Origin: Phlegmacium glaucopus
Taxonomy: Eukaryota; Basidiomycota; Agaricomycetes; Agaricales; Cortinariaceae
DNA length: 34,254 nucleotides
NCBI GenBank assembly: GCA_015039465.1
Contig: MU130477.1
Location: 1,109,460 to 1,143,713 of the forward strand
Direction: 5' to 3'
The notes under the pieces were generated by a model. The model saw only the letters and a list, made by a program, of their open reading frames with translations, was not told the DNA's origin and searched no databases. Each line of letters begins with the position of its first letter. Position 1 is the stretch's first letter. This document shows positions 1 to 11,120 of this stretch, in pieces. A program made the position numbers and the translations under genes.

Positions 1-2368
1 CCAAATGCTCTGCCTCATTCCACCTTCCCTGACTCCAGTATGTGCTTGCTAGATGTGCCATACTGTTGAGGGTATCTAGATGTTCTGTACCAAAGAGCCT
101 CTTGCTCATGTTCAGAGTTTGAACCTGCAGCTGCTCAGCCTCATTCCACCTCCCCTGATCCCTGTATGTGCTTGCTAGATTTACCATACTGGTGAGGGTG
201 TTTGGATGCTCTTCACCAAGCAGCTTCTTCCTCATGGCCACAACTTGAACCTTCAGCTTCTCTGCATTGTCCCAGTCTCCATTCTCCCCCATTACTAGTG
301 CAAACCTTGTCCATTTATCATCATAGTACTGCTCAGTAACTCCTATCTGCCTTCCATGTAATTCATTTGCCTTAATATGTGGGAAAATCAACCGTCGCAG
401 TGCATAATCCTGACTTCCAAATCCCCATGGAATTGCAGAGGACAAGATTATGCTTCCTATCTCACACATTCTTTGCTGCTTATATTTTTGCATTCTCTCC
501 TGACTCCAGTAGTGCACAAGAGGATGAACAGACAACATTTTAGATGATTGTCCTCTTTTCATCAAGGAGAAAGAGAGAAGGACACTGATCCCTTGTCCAA
601 AGATGAACTCATCCCAGTGACCATCATTGTCCAAGCCAAGGAGAGTAAGATCTAGTGAAGTGACAGCCTGGGGTAACTTCTGAGCTATGTCATCATCAAC
701 ATGTTCTCTGGACTTCTCAGCAGCAGATCGAAATATGTCTCTGGAAATATTACTGTGATGATAGAAAGCACATATTTGCAGAATTAGAATGGCAGCCTGG
801 GCTGCTTGTGCATCTGCAGTGGAATGTCCACTAGCTCTCCTTTCTATTTCTTTAAAAGAAAGATCCCAAGTCCCATACACTGTTTTATTATACTTTGATG
901 CTCCTGTGAATGTAACATCTGACATGAGAGTCTGACGATGTACTGAGAAATGCCTCAGATATTGATCAATATCACATTTCCCAGTTTCAATATAAGCCCC
1001 AGCATGATCAATAGCAAGGGGAATGCAGCCAAGTTCAGCCACAATATCTTTAGCAGCTTGTAGATGTTCAGGCAATGAATCCAAACAGCTAGCCTTGAGA
1101 AGCAGAGCTATAGCATCTGGCTCCCCCATCTCCTTGATCTCAATTTTGTTCTCAAATGATACAATCCTTCCCATGAATTGGTTTCTGCTGGTAATCAGAA
1201 TATTACCTCTGTTCCCTAGGGGGATGAACTCAGCCACCACCTCTGGTGGAGTATCATCAGCATTATCAAACACAATCAACCATTCTTCTTGGAGAGAAGA
1301 TATCCACTGGAGGACAGACTCAACTGAGCCATCCACACCAGAAGCTTGTGCAGCAGGGAGGCTAGATATGCCCTTGAGAGACATTCTCATGCTCTCCTGA
1401 GAGGAGGCATCAACCCAGAAGACATGTGAAAAACTAACAAGAAATGAATCCAGTGTTGTGAATGGTATTCTGACACTCTTACCTGTCAGACATTTCTTCT
1501 ATGAACTTGAGACAAATCTGGGTCTTTCCTATCCCTCCCAATCCCCAGAGGAGACAAAAGCGCCTTGACATCAGTCTACTGGTAGCACGATGAAAAAAAA
1601 TCTTCCCAAGTTTACTGAGTACATCTTGCCGTCCAGTAAAGATTGGACTGGAGTTGGGTTTTTGAGTTACAGGAATATTTATCTGCCTTTCGCCACTATT
1701 GGAAGGGAGAATAATGATATTGTTCTGTATGTACAATTATTGCTAAATTATACACACAATTTAAGAGAAAGACTTACGAAACTGCCGCCAGTGATGAGGG
1801 TATTCTGGGCATTCGCAAAGAGACCCAAGGAAGATTGTTGAGCCTGCTGATCATGAGCGAAAGCCGAGACCTCATGGTGTAAGTAACTCACAACGGGATT
1901 TTGTTCTGGATGGGCTACAGGTGTAACTGCCAAAGCGGAGACCGAAGTGGAGACTTGGAATTCACGGGTAGTCTGATCGACGATGATGATTGAGTAATTA
2001 TGGATGTGACAGGCTATTGAACTCTCACATTAACGCCAGTGTCTGGAATGCTTACAGGAGCGAGATCATTGAGTGCCAGAGCGGAAACCGAAGTGGAGAC
2101 TGGGAGGTCATGAGCAGTCTGATGGATGATGATGATTAAATACTTGAGGATACGATGGGTGAAGTTGAACGCTCACAGTAACACCAGCGACTTGAATAAC
2201 TTGTGCACTTAGAGCCGCAGCACCAGCGGGAACGGATGGCGTGGGGTCAGCGGTGCTTGTTATGATTGTCGATGTCGAAGTTGCTGGTTCAGGCCCAGGG
2301 CTCGCTTCGTTGATGGTTAGGGATATTGGTTTCTTGTACTTGAAAATTTTCTTAAATTTTCGCTTCAT
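1..2368 (-). CDS. NB-ARC/TPR NLR-like protein (NLR1), 3' end beyond window
   Basis: STAND-class NTPase of the fungal NLR-like type, by family a signal-sensing switch in self/non-self or heterokaryon responses; the ligand is unknown. Exons on the minus strand: 2368-2177, 2118-2029, 1972-1778, 1724-1483, 1433-1 (open at the edge); introns are 49-58 bases with GT..AG ends. The start ATG at 2368 is preferred because the same basic N-terminus (MKRKFKKIFKYKK) recurs in the paralog at 14988. Order: Ser/Thr/Ala-rich linker, ITGGSF motif just before an intron, P-loop GLGGIGKTQ (about residues 220-228), kinase-2 WLIVFDNAD, ILITSRN, GCIPLAIDHAGAYI, then kinesin-light-chain-like TPRs of 42 residues from position 280 down. 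Only two full repeats and the start of a third fit. No stop or frameshift is visible. It lies head-to-head with a coiled-coil gene remnant. The NB-ARC assignment is firm; the biological role is inferred. Confidence 0.88.
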
Positions 2369-2813
2369 ATTGTTCAATACTGAGTTGCAATGTATGTGGT
2401 GATGAGAATCGATAAGAAAGATGTGCTCAATTACATAAGCAGGGATCCTCAACCATATCCAGCCGATGAAATGCCGCGCTTTGAGTGTTGTTCATTATCC
2501 ACAGCGAGCTCTGAGGCAGCTCAACACTGGCGATGTCATCTAATGCTTCAAATGCATATCCAGTCCAACACTCACAGCACCTAAGTAATCCTGCACCCCT
2601 TGGACCATCCCCACCTGCACACTTGCCACGTCTTTGGTTGTTCGTCGATCTTCTATACTGCTCCCTCCTCATCTGTAATGCGACAATATCACGATCACCA
2701 GTCAGAGTGACTTGGCGAAACTCAAGTTTTCCTCCCTCTCGTTGTCTCTCTCAGTGGTACGTAAATTAATAAAATTTTGATCCTTGAACTGACCACCCCT
2801 ATTAAATTCGCAG

Positions 2814-3350
2814 CTTGCATGGAATGATCAAGAACTATGCGCAAAGGTCCGCGTTCTAGAAGCCCGACCAGTAGACCACGCGAAACTCATGCGAGACAGA
2901 CAGAAAAGAACGTCGCGCTCCAAACTCAGAAGACTTCAAGACGAGCTCACTGGTGCAAATCGAAAACGCCCAGATCCAACTATCACAACTTGCCGAAAAC
3001 TGCCTCGTTGACGCATAACAACAAGTGGAAATGGCCGTGTTAGATGAAGAAATTGCGGGAGAGGAGGGCAGAGGCAGTTGAGGCAGAGTTGAAATTGTCT
3101 GTTGTGACAAACATGAACGACCCAAGGAGGCTCTTATGGTATGGCATTTCTCATACCGATCGTTATTCCACTGTTTAATATTCTTTGGTTGTCAGGTTGC
3201 GAGACTAGCTTCCTTATTTCTTGCTTATTGTTCTTGCATATAGAACGTGAATTACTATTGAAGATCTTGGAGCTCTCAAGGAACTCTCCGATGAGAACCA
3301 TGTAGAAACAGAGAAACAACTTTACGAAAATCTTGGTTTGTGATAGCATT
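2814..3350 (+). pseudogene. Coiled-coil protein remnant, divergent from NLR1
   Basis: From a possible acceptor at 2813 the frame reads LAWNDQELCAKVRVLEARPV, continuing into a charged heptad-like stretch ending LRRLQDELTGANRK near 2966. A one-base shift then gives QIENAQIQLSQLAENCLVDA, a stop, and QQVEMAVLDEEIAGEE. A further shifted frame near 3265 gives LGALKELSDENHVETEKQL. This pattern of Leu, Glu and Lys is coiled-coil-like and resembles coiled-coil segments of agaricomycete proteins, some carrying a RING finger, but I see no complete RING here. The inverted copy at 14100-14890 carries the same peptides with different lesions. Either the gene is dead, or it has introns I could not resolve. 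Function is not assigned. Confidence 0.5.
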
Positions 3351-3711
3351 CAGGACCAACTTGCGAAGAGTCTATCAACTAATTCCGAGAACCCGTTATG
3401 CAGCTACAGATGTACGTTCTCGTCTACCTCAGCCATTTTACTTGTCCGAAATGTCAATCGCCACTCTTCTCATCAATCACGCACAGCATACTTGACAAAC
3501 TCCAGACTGCCCTAACAAGTTAAAGCACGATCATAGGAATGAACAGAATCAGAGTATTTTTATTTTGTATTGGGTTGGGCTATTTGTGGACAACATGGAG
3601 AAGTATCGCACCGTATGGTGGATGGACTAGGGACCGACTTTCTAATTGATTTTTGAGTTAAACAATGCTACGCTATAGCCTCCGATGTCTCTTTTGAGAC
3701 ACATCGCTGAG
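3351..3711. other. Intergenic, end of duplicated arm and 5' region of next gene
   Basis: The first part still matches the inverted copy near 14010-14110. The remainder shows no convincing coding frame and probably holds the promoter and 5' leader of the gene starting at 3769. Confidence 0.4.
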
Positions 3712-3764
3712 GTAAGCATCACGTACTGTGTGGGCAAACTCGGAAGATAGTGACTGCTTTACAG
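3712..3764 (+). other. Possible 5' UTR intron
   Basis: GGTAAGCATC at 3711-3720 is a good donor and GCTTTACAG ending at 3764 a good acceptor. Splicing would remove 53 bases and place the ATG at 3769 four bases after the junction. Length and signals fit the other introns in the window. Inference only. Confidence 0.4.
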
Positions 3765-3768
3765 TACC

Positions 3769-6328
3769 ATGGCATACATCCTACCTCAGCAGCCTTACAT
3801 TTATTCTTCTTACAGACAGCAGTTTTCTGAACAACAACCTGCTACTAGTATGCCTTCATCGGCCGTTCCTAGTGTTTCCAGTTCTAGCCTTGCTCAATCT
3901 TCTTTTCGTGCTCCTGCTCATAAACATGCACATCATCTGCATTCTATCCCCCCACGAGAAAAGTCTACTAGAACTCTCATAATCGATCACATGTTATGGG
4001 TGCATGGTAAGATTTTTTTGCATCAGCTCAGAAGAAACCAGTGGTCTTATCGATTTTCTAATACAGCCAGAACACGATTTTCGCAGGCTAGAGCGGAGCT
4101 CGGAATGACCGACAGAACGGGTGGACCAAAATCTCCTAATTATATTCATCGGGCAAGACCAGAGTTGTACGAGGAGGAGGATGAAGAGGGGAGCGAAGGT
4201 GAAGACGTCGTACCTCTAAAAGCAAGGGCTGGTGGTCCTGGTCATCCTCATGATGATGAAGAACACGAACGCCAGAGATATCAGGACCTTTCTCTTGCGA
4301 GAAGTCTACGTTTACGCGCCGAAGGAGTAGAAAAAGTAATCACCTCAATGCTTGAACAACCTCCACCCATCCATCCAGTCGAGGACGAAGTCGTTTTCAC
4401 CCCACCTACATCTCCAAACCCGCACCCTCATACTTTGCCCAACGGGGTAAGATTAAGGCTAGCGCTTGGAACAATTATCAACGACCTATTCGCTCGTCAA
4501 GCGCCACCACCTCCTTATCGACATACCCATGCTCCCAACTCAAAAATCGCAACACCACCTGACCATTCACCATCACATGTACCATCACCCTCAAACCTAC
4601 CCCATGCTTTAACTACTCTCGCCCCTGTTTCGGGTGCTTTTGCTCCCCTGCCTCAACTGGCCTTGATGCCATTACCAAGCCCCGCTTACCCGTCATATGC
4701 CTCGCCATATGTAAATAATCCCCATCCATCTTTCAACCAACAATCTCAAATGCAATACCATCAAAATATGCCCCCGCCTCCTCGACGACGACCGCGACCA
4801 CGGTCGAGGACTCGCCGTCTCTATGCTGTTGGTGCCGATCCGAGTACGGCAAACTCTCCACCCTCTTTTCGATGCCCACGACACCTTCATACTGGGTGTG
4901 AGATCTGCGTCGAAGCCAAATCGCCTACACGTCAAAGCGGAACCAGTCATTCACATAGACGTAGTAGTTCATTTGGAATGGATAGAAATGGTGCTTCCAA
5001 CAACACCTGGAGAGCGGTCCCAGGTGGCGGCATTCCTGGATGGAGTGGTGGGATCACGGGATGGCAAGATGGCAGTGGAATTGGTTCTGGACTTCTTCGT
5101 CCTGGTGTGAGAGGGAGTGCGTTGAGGAGGAAAGCACGTGAGCCTGACTCGACTGCTGGAGCTGGGAATACCAAGCTGAGTAAGTTAATACCAAGATTTA
5201 TCAGGCTTTCTGCACTTGTTGCTGCTGAACTCGGGAGGGAAGCGAGAGGAGAGGAAGAGGAGGTTGGTGACAATGGGAGAGATAAGGACAGAGAGGGTAG
5301 TCTTGGGCCTGGGGTCAACCCTAGTACACCGGGTAGAAATGAGCCTGCAAACTGGAACGCTGGTGCCCCACCTTCTCCTGTGACTCCCAGACTTCAGTTG
5401 CAGAAACGGATGTACGAAAATGCCTTGCGTCCTTCATTGGAATGGTATATGCTACTCGCCGGTCTTCTCACTCGAGCAGTGCTTGAAGGCTATCTCACCG
5501 CTGGCTGGAGTGGTTTGCAGGCCATCCAGTGCCTGTTATTGGTAGGACTCGGGTTAAATGTCAATGCGGGAAAGAGGGCTGATGATAAGGAGGACGCGGA
5601 GGAAGAGGACGAGAATGATTTCGCAGACCTGGATCCCGATGAGTTGCCCAATCTTGTTGATGCTATTAAAGTCCTATTTCCCGCTCTCCGAGACGGAGGT
5701 TTATCGCAAAAAGGGAAGGAAGAGGAAGAGTATGAAGCCGAAATGCTCGAACGTTTAAGCAGAGTAAGTTTCTAGACAGATTGCTTTTTCTTTTGTTTCC
5801 TTTGCTCATGTGTATTGGCGCTTCTTAGTTCTACGACATCCCAGCTTCCACTCCCGATTGCTCAACTCACATGGAAGATCTTGCATGGCAATACCCCGCC
5901 GAGCCAGTCGAACGATCCGCCGTCCGTTTCTGTGAAGCTATCGCCAGATGGAGAGGCAAACCCGAACTTGAAACCGTAAGCACAACTCTACCTTATACCT
6001 CGCTTCATTGAATAGCCTTACCATATCTCAGTATAAAAAGAAACCTATCATCAACCCTTCTGTCGATACACCTGGAGGAGGCAGTGTGCCAGTAATGACG
6101 ATCGATTCCCTTGTACATTCCAATCCGTCAAGTCCAAATGTTGGAAACTCTTCTTCCGAACCTTCAAGGAGACGACGGATGCTCAAAAGACCTTCTATTG
6201 ATGTTTATTTCCTTCAAAGTGGCCCGATGCAGCGCCGTGATAGTGGTTCGTGGAATCGCGGAAATAAAAGGTATCGGGAAGATGATGGGGATGGTAATCA
6301 GGAACGTTCTAAAAGGGTGTATTCCTGA
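3769..6328 (+). CDS. Conserved uncharacterised basidiomycete protein
   Basis: Function not recognised. The start ATG at 3769 has a strong context (ACCATGG). Exons: 3769-4006, 4067-5763, 5829-5975, 6032-6328, giving 792 residues. The first intron is 60 bases without a stop, so an unspliced reading stays open and would wrongly insert 20 residues; splicing gives the junction VHA-RTRFSQARAELG. Visible parts: Gln/Ser/Pro-rich N-terminus, a conserved-looking block from RTRFSQARAELGMTDRTGG through an acidic stretch to HDDEEHERQ, then SLRLRAEGVEKVITSMLEQ, a long Pro/His-rich disordered section, an Arg-rich patch PRRRPRPRSRTRR, a Gly-rich section, and a hydrophobic helical region from about residue 534 (RPSLEWYMLLAGLLTRAVLE). 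A basic tail follows (RRRRMLKRPS). The protein looks largely disordered and possibly nuclear, which is inference. No catalytic motif was seen. Confidence 0.85.
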
Positions 6329-6837
6329 AAGAGTTACGTTATCACCTTGGAGTTGTTTTTTTTTCCCCTGTTCATATCATGGGATCTAACTGCTCCTTTC
6401 TTTTTTGCTGCTTGATTATTTTGTAATATAGGAACCAACCGTCTCGTCATTCCCACCTTTTTTTTTGTAACATTCTTTTTCTCCAAGCCTTTTATTTATT
6501 ATCTACTCTTGTATTTCTAGCCTTGAAGGATGTCGTAGTATTTTGTATATAACATTGTTTTTATTACTGTATCATTCAATCTATGTGTTATCAGGAATTC
6601 AAACTTTCAATTTGTAACATCTGGGCAGATGGACTGGCTCGTCGGATTTCTGGGAAAATATTGTCTTACCCGAGCTCTTGAAGGTGTAACCACTGCTCAT
6701 AGCACTTACTACCTTATGTTCAAGTAAACCAGTGGGATTCATAGTAGATAAAATCGATATACAATTACATCAAGATAGAAGAAAAAGGCGAAAAAAAATT
6801 ACAGCCGCAACCTATTTAATCTCGAGGTGTTGTTCCT
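6329..6837. other. Convergent 3' intergenic region
   Basis: Lies between the stop codons of two convergent genes (6328 + and 6838 -). It is T-rich with several poly-T runs and no coding frame. It probably holds both 3' UTRs and termination signals. Confidence 0.5.
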
Positions 6838-7865
6838 TTAGGAGAAATGTGTGACGGGACGTTCTTGTTTTTCTCCATCGACCCAAACGTCTACTTTCTC
6901 GTCATAGAAAGCGACAAAACCTCGAATGGGTGCGCATTCTAAAGTGGTGTTGGGATACCACCAAATAATGTCCTTGACTTTTTCTCCGGACGGTAAAAGG
7001 ACGTCATAGTAGTGGGCCTCTCCCTAGATTATGATTCCATTTAGATTGACACAGAACGTTCTGTTGCTGGTTGGTTGGCTTACCTTGTAGGGGCATTCCG
7101 ATGTCGAGTCCGAAGGCACCCAGAGATCCATTCTACAATCTGTTTTCGGGATATAGATCCTTACAGGGAGACCTGTCTCGAACAACAAACGAGGGCTGCT
7201 AGATTCGGCTAACACGACGCCTTTCACCTCAACTCGTACTTGGCGCGATGATTGTAAGATATCAATGCGCTGGAGAAAATCATTCCCACCCGTTAGAGTA
7301 ACGGTCGAAAAGCCATTTATATATATATATTCATACCTTGTAAGGATCCTTGGGATGAATAAATATCTGTTCTTCTTCTTCAAACCAAGTATCCATCGTT
7401 GAGAATTTGATTGTAGATAAATTCGCCAATTTGCCCGTGGTGTGTAAAGTCAGAGTTCTGGGTTTAGCTTGACGCACATGGATGCTGTATTTCAAACAAT
7501 TGTTGGCATCATCCGCTTCGGGGGGGCTGACGGTGATGTCTGGAGAATCGAATTTCAAGTCGGAGAAATAGTAGGTCGGGTAATAAGGATGGAGCCAACT
7601 TGGTGGGGGGAAAAATTGAGGAATGAATCAATACTTGGGAATATTGGGATAAAAAAATTGTAAGAGTTTTCATACCTAGTTTTGTGCGGTAATAAGATTA
7701 AGCAACTCCGAACAAATGGGGGGATTTCAGTTAATCATTGAAAGGAATTTTGACTTACACAAGTTTGGCTTTTTTGGTGTCTATGATGCAAACACCATCG
7801 ACGTATACTCTGATACGCTTCGAACAATCTTCGATGTAGGGAAAAGAGGGGAAAAGATGAGGCAT
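6838..7865 (-). CDS. DUF427 domain-containing protein
   Basis: Member of the DUF427 family (Pfam NTP_transf_9); the biochemical role of the family is not settled. Exons on the minus strand: 7865-7759, 7598-7337, 7269-7084, 7023-6838, giving 246 residues; every junction keeps the frame. The first intron (7599-7758, 160 bases) is much longer than the others, and its acceptor was chosen because it joins TKKAKLV to WLHPYYPTYYF as expected for the family. The C-terminal DUF427 unit shows the typical order: VRVEVKGVVLAESS, LPVRIYIPKTD, SECPYKGEAHYYDV, the WWYP segment, IRGFVAFYDEKVDVWVDGE. A related half (KRIRVYVDGVCIIDTKKAKLV) sits at the N-terminus, so the protein looks like a two-unit fungal form. 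It is transcribed away from the PLP-binding gene over a shared 0.9 kb region. Confidence 0.87.
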
Positions 7866-8762
7866 AATTCTGATCTGAGAAACGTTTGGGTTTCTGGAGT
7901 AACTAGTGGTCGTAGTATTACACGAAGAGGATTAAGATTCACCCAAGTCAGTCGGCGTATTTATATGATTAGAAGATGAGACAAAGTAAACAAAATGAAA
8001 TAATAATAATAAAAGGAAAGAAAATCGATATACATAGACTGAAACAGGATGAAAATGACATGGAACGAGAGTGATGACACCAGAGTACATGTAAGTTTTT
8101 GTAACGTTTAGCACCTTTTTTTTTTACTGTCACACTCCTTTGTCATTCCCATTACACTCGTTCTTAAGTCCTGCAGCTGTGCAGGCCTGATTATCTCTCA
8201 TTATCCATACTCACATTATACCCTTACATCCTAGCTCTACCTACCTCTGCCGAGGCTATTTCATATTACCCCTGTGCTCACTCATCACCCATACTACTTA
8301 TACTTGGCCCAGGTGTATTAGTAAAAATCGAGTGATGTCCAGGATATCAGGAGATAAAAAGAATGATGAATAATAGCGATAATCACATGAGGTTTTCGCA
8401 ACCGTGACTGAGGACTCGACGGCTACAGTAAACCAAGTACGCCGAAACTGATTTTCATCTACCATTCTCGACCATCACTACTGAATAAAATTTCGGGTGG
8501 ACAGATTTATCCCAATGCAACTGGACATGTGTAACACTTCGTGAACAATGCAGGTTTGGTGAGTTGTGGGGTCGAATTCGAATTACTGGGTGTACAAAGA
8601 TCCTTTTGAGATTGACTCTCACCATCCAACAACTACATTTCGGACAGACATACTTATGGTCTATACATCTTCCTAAAAGTATATCTAAATTATAGAAGGG
8701 GTAATATTTGCCATGCAAAAGCGAGCTGTATCTGATAAGATTATGTAAAAACGTATGGCAGA
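7866..8762. other. Divergent intergenic region
   Basis: Promoter region between two divergent genes (starts at 7865 - and 8763 or 8874 +). I see no open frame of family type, RNA gene or clear repeat in it. A short T tract lies near 8117. Confidence 0.45.
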
Positions 8763-9823
8763 ATGGGAACCATGAAACTCAAGTTGAGCCCAAATCCTAT
8801 ATTCAATCTCGCATTGCATTCGTGGAATAAGCTAATCATATCACATCATAAAACTAACTTTTATTCTACCAAAATGTCAGGACCAGCGACAACTGAAAAC
8901 GCCTCACAAGAAAGAACGACTGAACTTCTTGCATCGCTGGCGGAGATCAGATCGCGCGTGGAGGCGTCGTCTCTACCTACAACATCGCCTACGCTTGTGG
9001 CTGTCTCGAAATTAAAGCCAGCATCAAATATCCTTGCATGTTACAACGCCGGACAATTAGACTTTGGGGAAAATTATGTGCAGGAGTTGGAGGAAAAGGC
9101 TCAGAAAGTGAGTGCAACATTCCCTTAGGCATTTCAAAATGAAGTGTTTTCCCCAAATTGACGATGTTAAACAGCTTCCTGCAGATATTCGTTGGCATTT
9201 TATAGGGACGTTACAGTCGAATAAAGCTAAAACGCTTGCATGTACGTGCCAGCCCAGTTTCAACATCTTACTTACTAAAAGGTTTACGCCAACAAATATA
9301 TCCAGCTATTCCCAATCTCTTTAGTATCCAAACCTTGGGATCCGTTAAAGCAGCTTCAGCTCTCAACAAAGCTCTCCCTTCAGATCGTATATCCCCCCTA
9401 AGAGTCCTTCTGCAAGTAAACACCTCTGGAGAGGATACAAAATCAGGTCTTCCCCCACTCACCCCATCGATGTCGGATCTTGAAAACTCAGAGCTCGTTA
9501 TTTTGGCCCAACATATCTTGACGCAATGTCCCAAACTTCGTTTAGAAGGCTTGATGACCATCGGAGCTTTAGAACTCTCCCTGTCCGCATCAGAGACGGA
9601 GAAAAATGCAGATTTTGAAAGGCTCAAGGAGACAGGAGAACTTCTAGTCCAGCATCTAACCAGCACCTACGGCGAAGGGGGTAATAAGTGGGGAGAAGAG
9701 CAATCAGGACGCTTACTTCTGAGCATGGGTATGTCAAGTGACTTCGAGGCGGCTTTGAAATCTGGGAGTGATATAGTGCGGGTGGGTACTGGAATCTTCG
9801 GTCAAAGGGAAAAGAAAGTGTAG
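8763..9823 (+). CDS. PLP-binding homeostasis protein, YggS/PLPBP (YBL036C) family
   Basis: Single-domain fold-type III pyridoxal-phosphate binding protein involved in vitamin B6 and amino-acid homeostasis, without known enzyme activity. Exons: 8763-9107, 9175-9241, 9306-9823. With the ATG at 8874 the product has 272 residues, the usual family length; the ATG at 8763 adds 37 residues. Signatures: VAVSKLKP (PLP lysine at residue 46 of the short form), [61 protein letters not shown] and [11 protein letters not shown]. The second splice (GCAT/GTACGT to ATATCCAG/CTATTCCC) restores [15 protein letters not shown]. The extra N-terminus has no acidic residue, is rich in Lys, Ser and aromatic residues, and ends FYSTK, so it could be a mitochondrial presequence. 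The gene is intact and single-copy in the window. Confidence 0.93.
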
Positions 9824-10198
9824 TTATTTGTGGCGATACATAAGGATACATACAGGTATAGGCGTACATACTAGATAAATGCATAAACAAGCTACATGAT
9901 AATGAAATCACACAGGGGTGCCCCCGCGAACTTTGGGCCATCGGAAAAAATATCATCGTGATACCAGTGAAAGAGGCCCCACCTATAACGAACTCAATAT
10001 CGCGGCCCATCATACCCATCCAAGCCAATGCAGGTGATCTAGCATCTAGCTGCATCTCCCGTGCCAAGGCCCAATAGTGATCTCATCCAACTTTGATAGA
10101 CATGAAAAGACAGAGGATAGCGTGAGTGTTAGAATAACAAACGACAAGCTCCGGAGTCTGTACTTAAGTGGCCAGGCCACATTTCCCTTATTGCATTA
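9824..10198 (-). other. Intergenic with a coding-like minus-strand stretch
   Basis: About 9900-10070 on the minus strand stays open and reads protein-like (LAREMQLDARSPALAWMGMM, then RDIEFVIGGASF). It overlaps the 3' end of the PLP-binding gene further on and has no clear start, family or upstream exon; a mobile element begins just upstream. It may be the tail of a lost gene or chance. Confidence 0.2.
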
Positions 10199-10998
10199 CA
10201 GTAGAAGTTTTCATAATGCATAACGTCATGATGCATAAATCTATTAATGCATAGGTCTGGCGTCGGAACCACCATGGGACGCAGGGAAATGGGGTGCATA
10301 TTGCATAATGCATAATGCATAGGCCTGGGGACCCCAATATGCATTATCGGAGTAGGTGGGAATTTTGTTTGTACTGATGAATGGCGACGACATAGGGTCG
10401 GGAACGCCACCAGCTGCTTGCAATTTATTAGAATAATGCTTAACTTAACAGGGTATGGTACTAAGGGTGGAATGACAGAATTTTCCTCATAAAAAGTCGA
10501 GCGAACACTATGGATACAAAGTCGATGGAAATATCTGCTGGTCCTGAACCCACCCGTAAACAGGCTCGCGCAAAAGCAAAACCTTACATACGAAAGCCTA
10601 AGGCTCTGTTAAAAAGAATACTATCATGCATAGTTGCCTGTGGTGAAGTCATCAAACTTGATGATTCGGACTCGGAGTATGATGATGTCGATGATTTGCC
10701 CTCGCGACGTGAACTCATGAAGCTCTGTGAAAGGCTCGAAAAAGTTTGTGCCAGGTATCAGGAGGTGAGAGCTTCTCCTTAACATAGCCCAGTTGTTGCA
10801 TGAAAATCTTATTAGCTCTACTCAAACGTTGTTGACCCAGTTATTTTACGAAAACCAAACGAAAAAGAGTAACGCTGTCGCCAATTGGTCAGAGGGTCAC
10901 ATATGTCGCAATTTGTGACACTTTTCGTCCTGCATAAATCTATTAATGCATAACCCAATGGCCGGTCCCGAGGCTATGCAGTATGAGAACTTCTACTG
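10199..10998. mobile_element. pogo/Tc1-mariner-like non-autonomous element
   Basis: An 800-base unit with inverted ends CAGTAGAAGTTTTCATAATG (left) and CAGTAGAAGTTCTCATACTG (right, reverse complement), two mismatches in 20, flanked by TA on both sides (10197-10198 and 10999-11000) as expected for Tc1/mariner/pogo insertions. GCATAAATCTATTAATGCATA-like words recur near both ends (10234 and 10931), and ATAATGCATA is repeated inside. It carries one short open frame but is far too small for a full transposase. Confidence 0.72.
10510..10782 (+). CDS. Short ORF inside the pogo-like element, possible transposase tail
   Basis: Ninety residues from an ATG inside the 800-base element. It is basic at the start (RKQARAKAKPYIRKPKALLK), has an acidic middle (DDSDSEYDDVDDLPSRREL), and ends in a Leu/Glu helix (MKLCERLEKVCARYQEV). 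A DLPSRRELM-type acidic-then-helical tail resembles the extreme C-terminus of pogo-family transposases. It is therefore probably what remains after internal deletion. Whether it is expressed is unknown. Confidence 0.4.
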   Translation: MDTKSMEISAGPEPTRKQARAKAKPYIRKPKALLKRILSCIVACGEVIKLDDSDSEYDDVDDLPSRRELMKLCERLEKVCARYQEVRASP

Positions 10999-11083
10999 TA
11001 GTACCTTTGTCTCGCTTTTCTTTACTTGTTGTCACCATTAGTTGTCACTGTTAAACCGCAGTTACTCATTTCGTAGTACAATG

Positions 11084-11114
11084 GTGCCACATCAGTGGCA
11101 CATAGGTATATAAA
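11084..11114 (+). promoter_or_regulatory. Dyad and TATA box upstream of RNase H copy 1
   Basis: A perfect 7-base dyad GTGCCAC-ATCA-GTGGCAC (11084-11101) sits six bases before TATATAAA (11107-11114), about 110 bases before the ATG at 11227. The second RNase H copy shares sequence only from about 11121 onward, so this promoter-like block is private to copy 1. A protein-binding role is inference. Confidence 0.45.
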
Positions 11115-11120
11115 CTAAAG

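Larger units (their letters stand above)
1..3530. repeat. Left arm of an inverted duplication carrying NLR1
   Basis: Read on the minus strand, this block matches about 14010-18113 on the plus strand through a coiled-coil gene remnant, the shared promoter-like stretch (the words TTATGTAAT, GAG and GCATCTTTCTT recur in order), the NLR start codon, all intron positions and the NTPase and TPR exons. Outer limits are approximate: similarity is still clear near 3400-3500, where GGCTGAGGTAGA and GAACGTACATCTGT recur on the opposite strand, and it runs off the window on the left. Divergence is visible, so the duplication is not recent. Confidence 0.8.

Noticed and set aside
3769..5775. An unspliced 668-residue version of the uncharacterised protein
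   Set aside because: It reads through a 60-base stop-free intron (4007-4066) and into the next intron at 5764; strong donor and acceptor signals and downstream exons support splicing.
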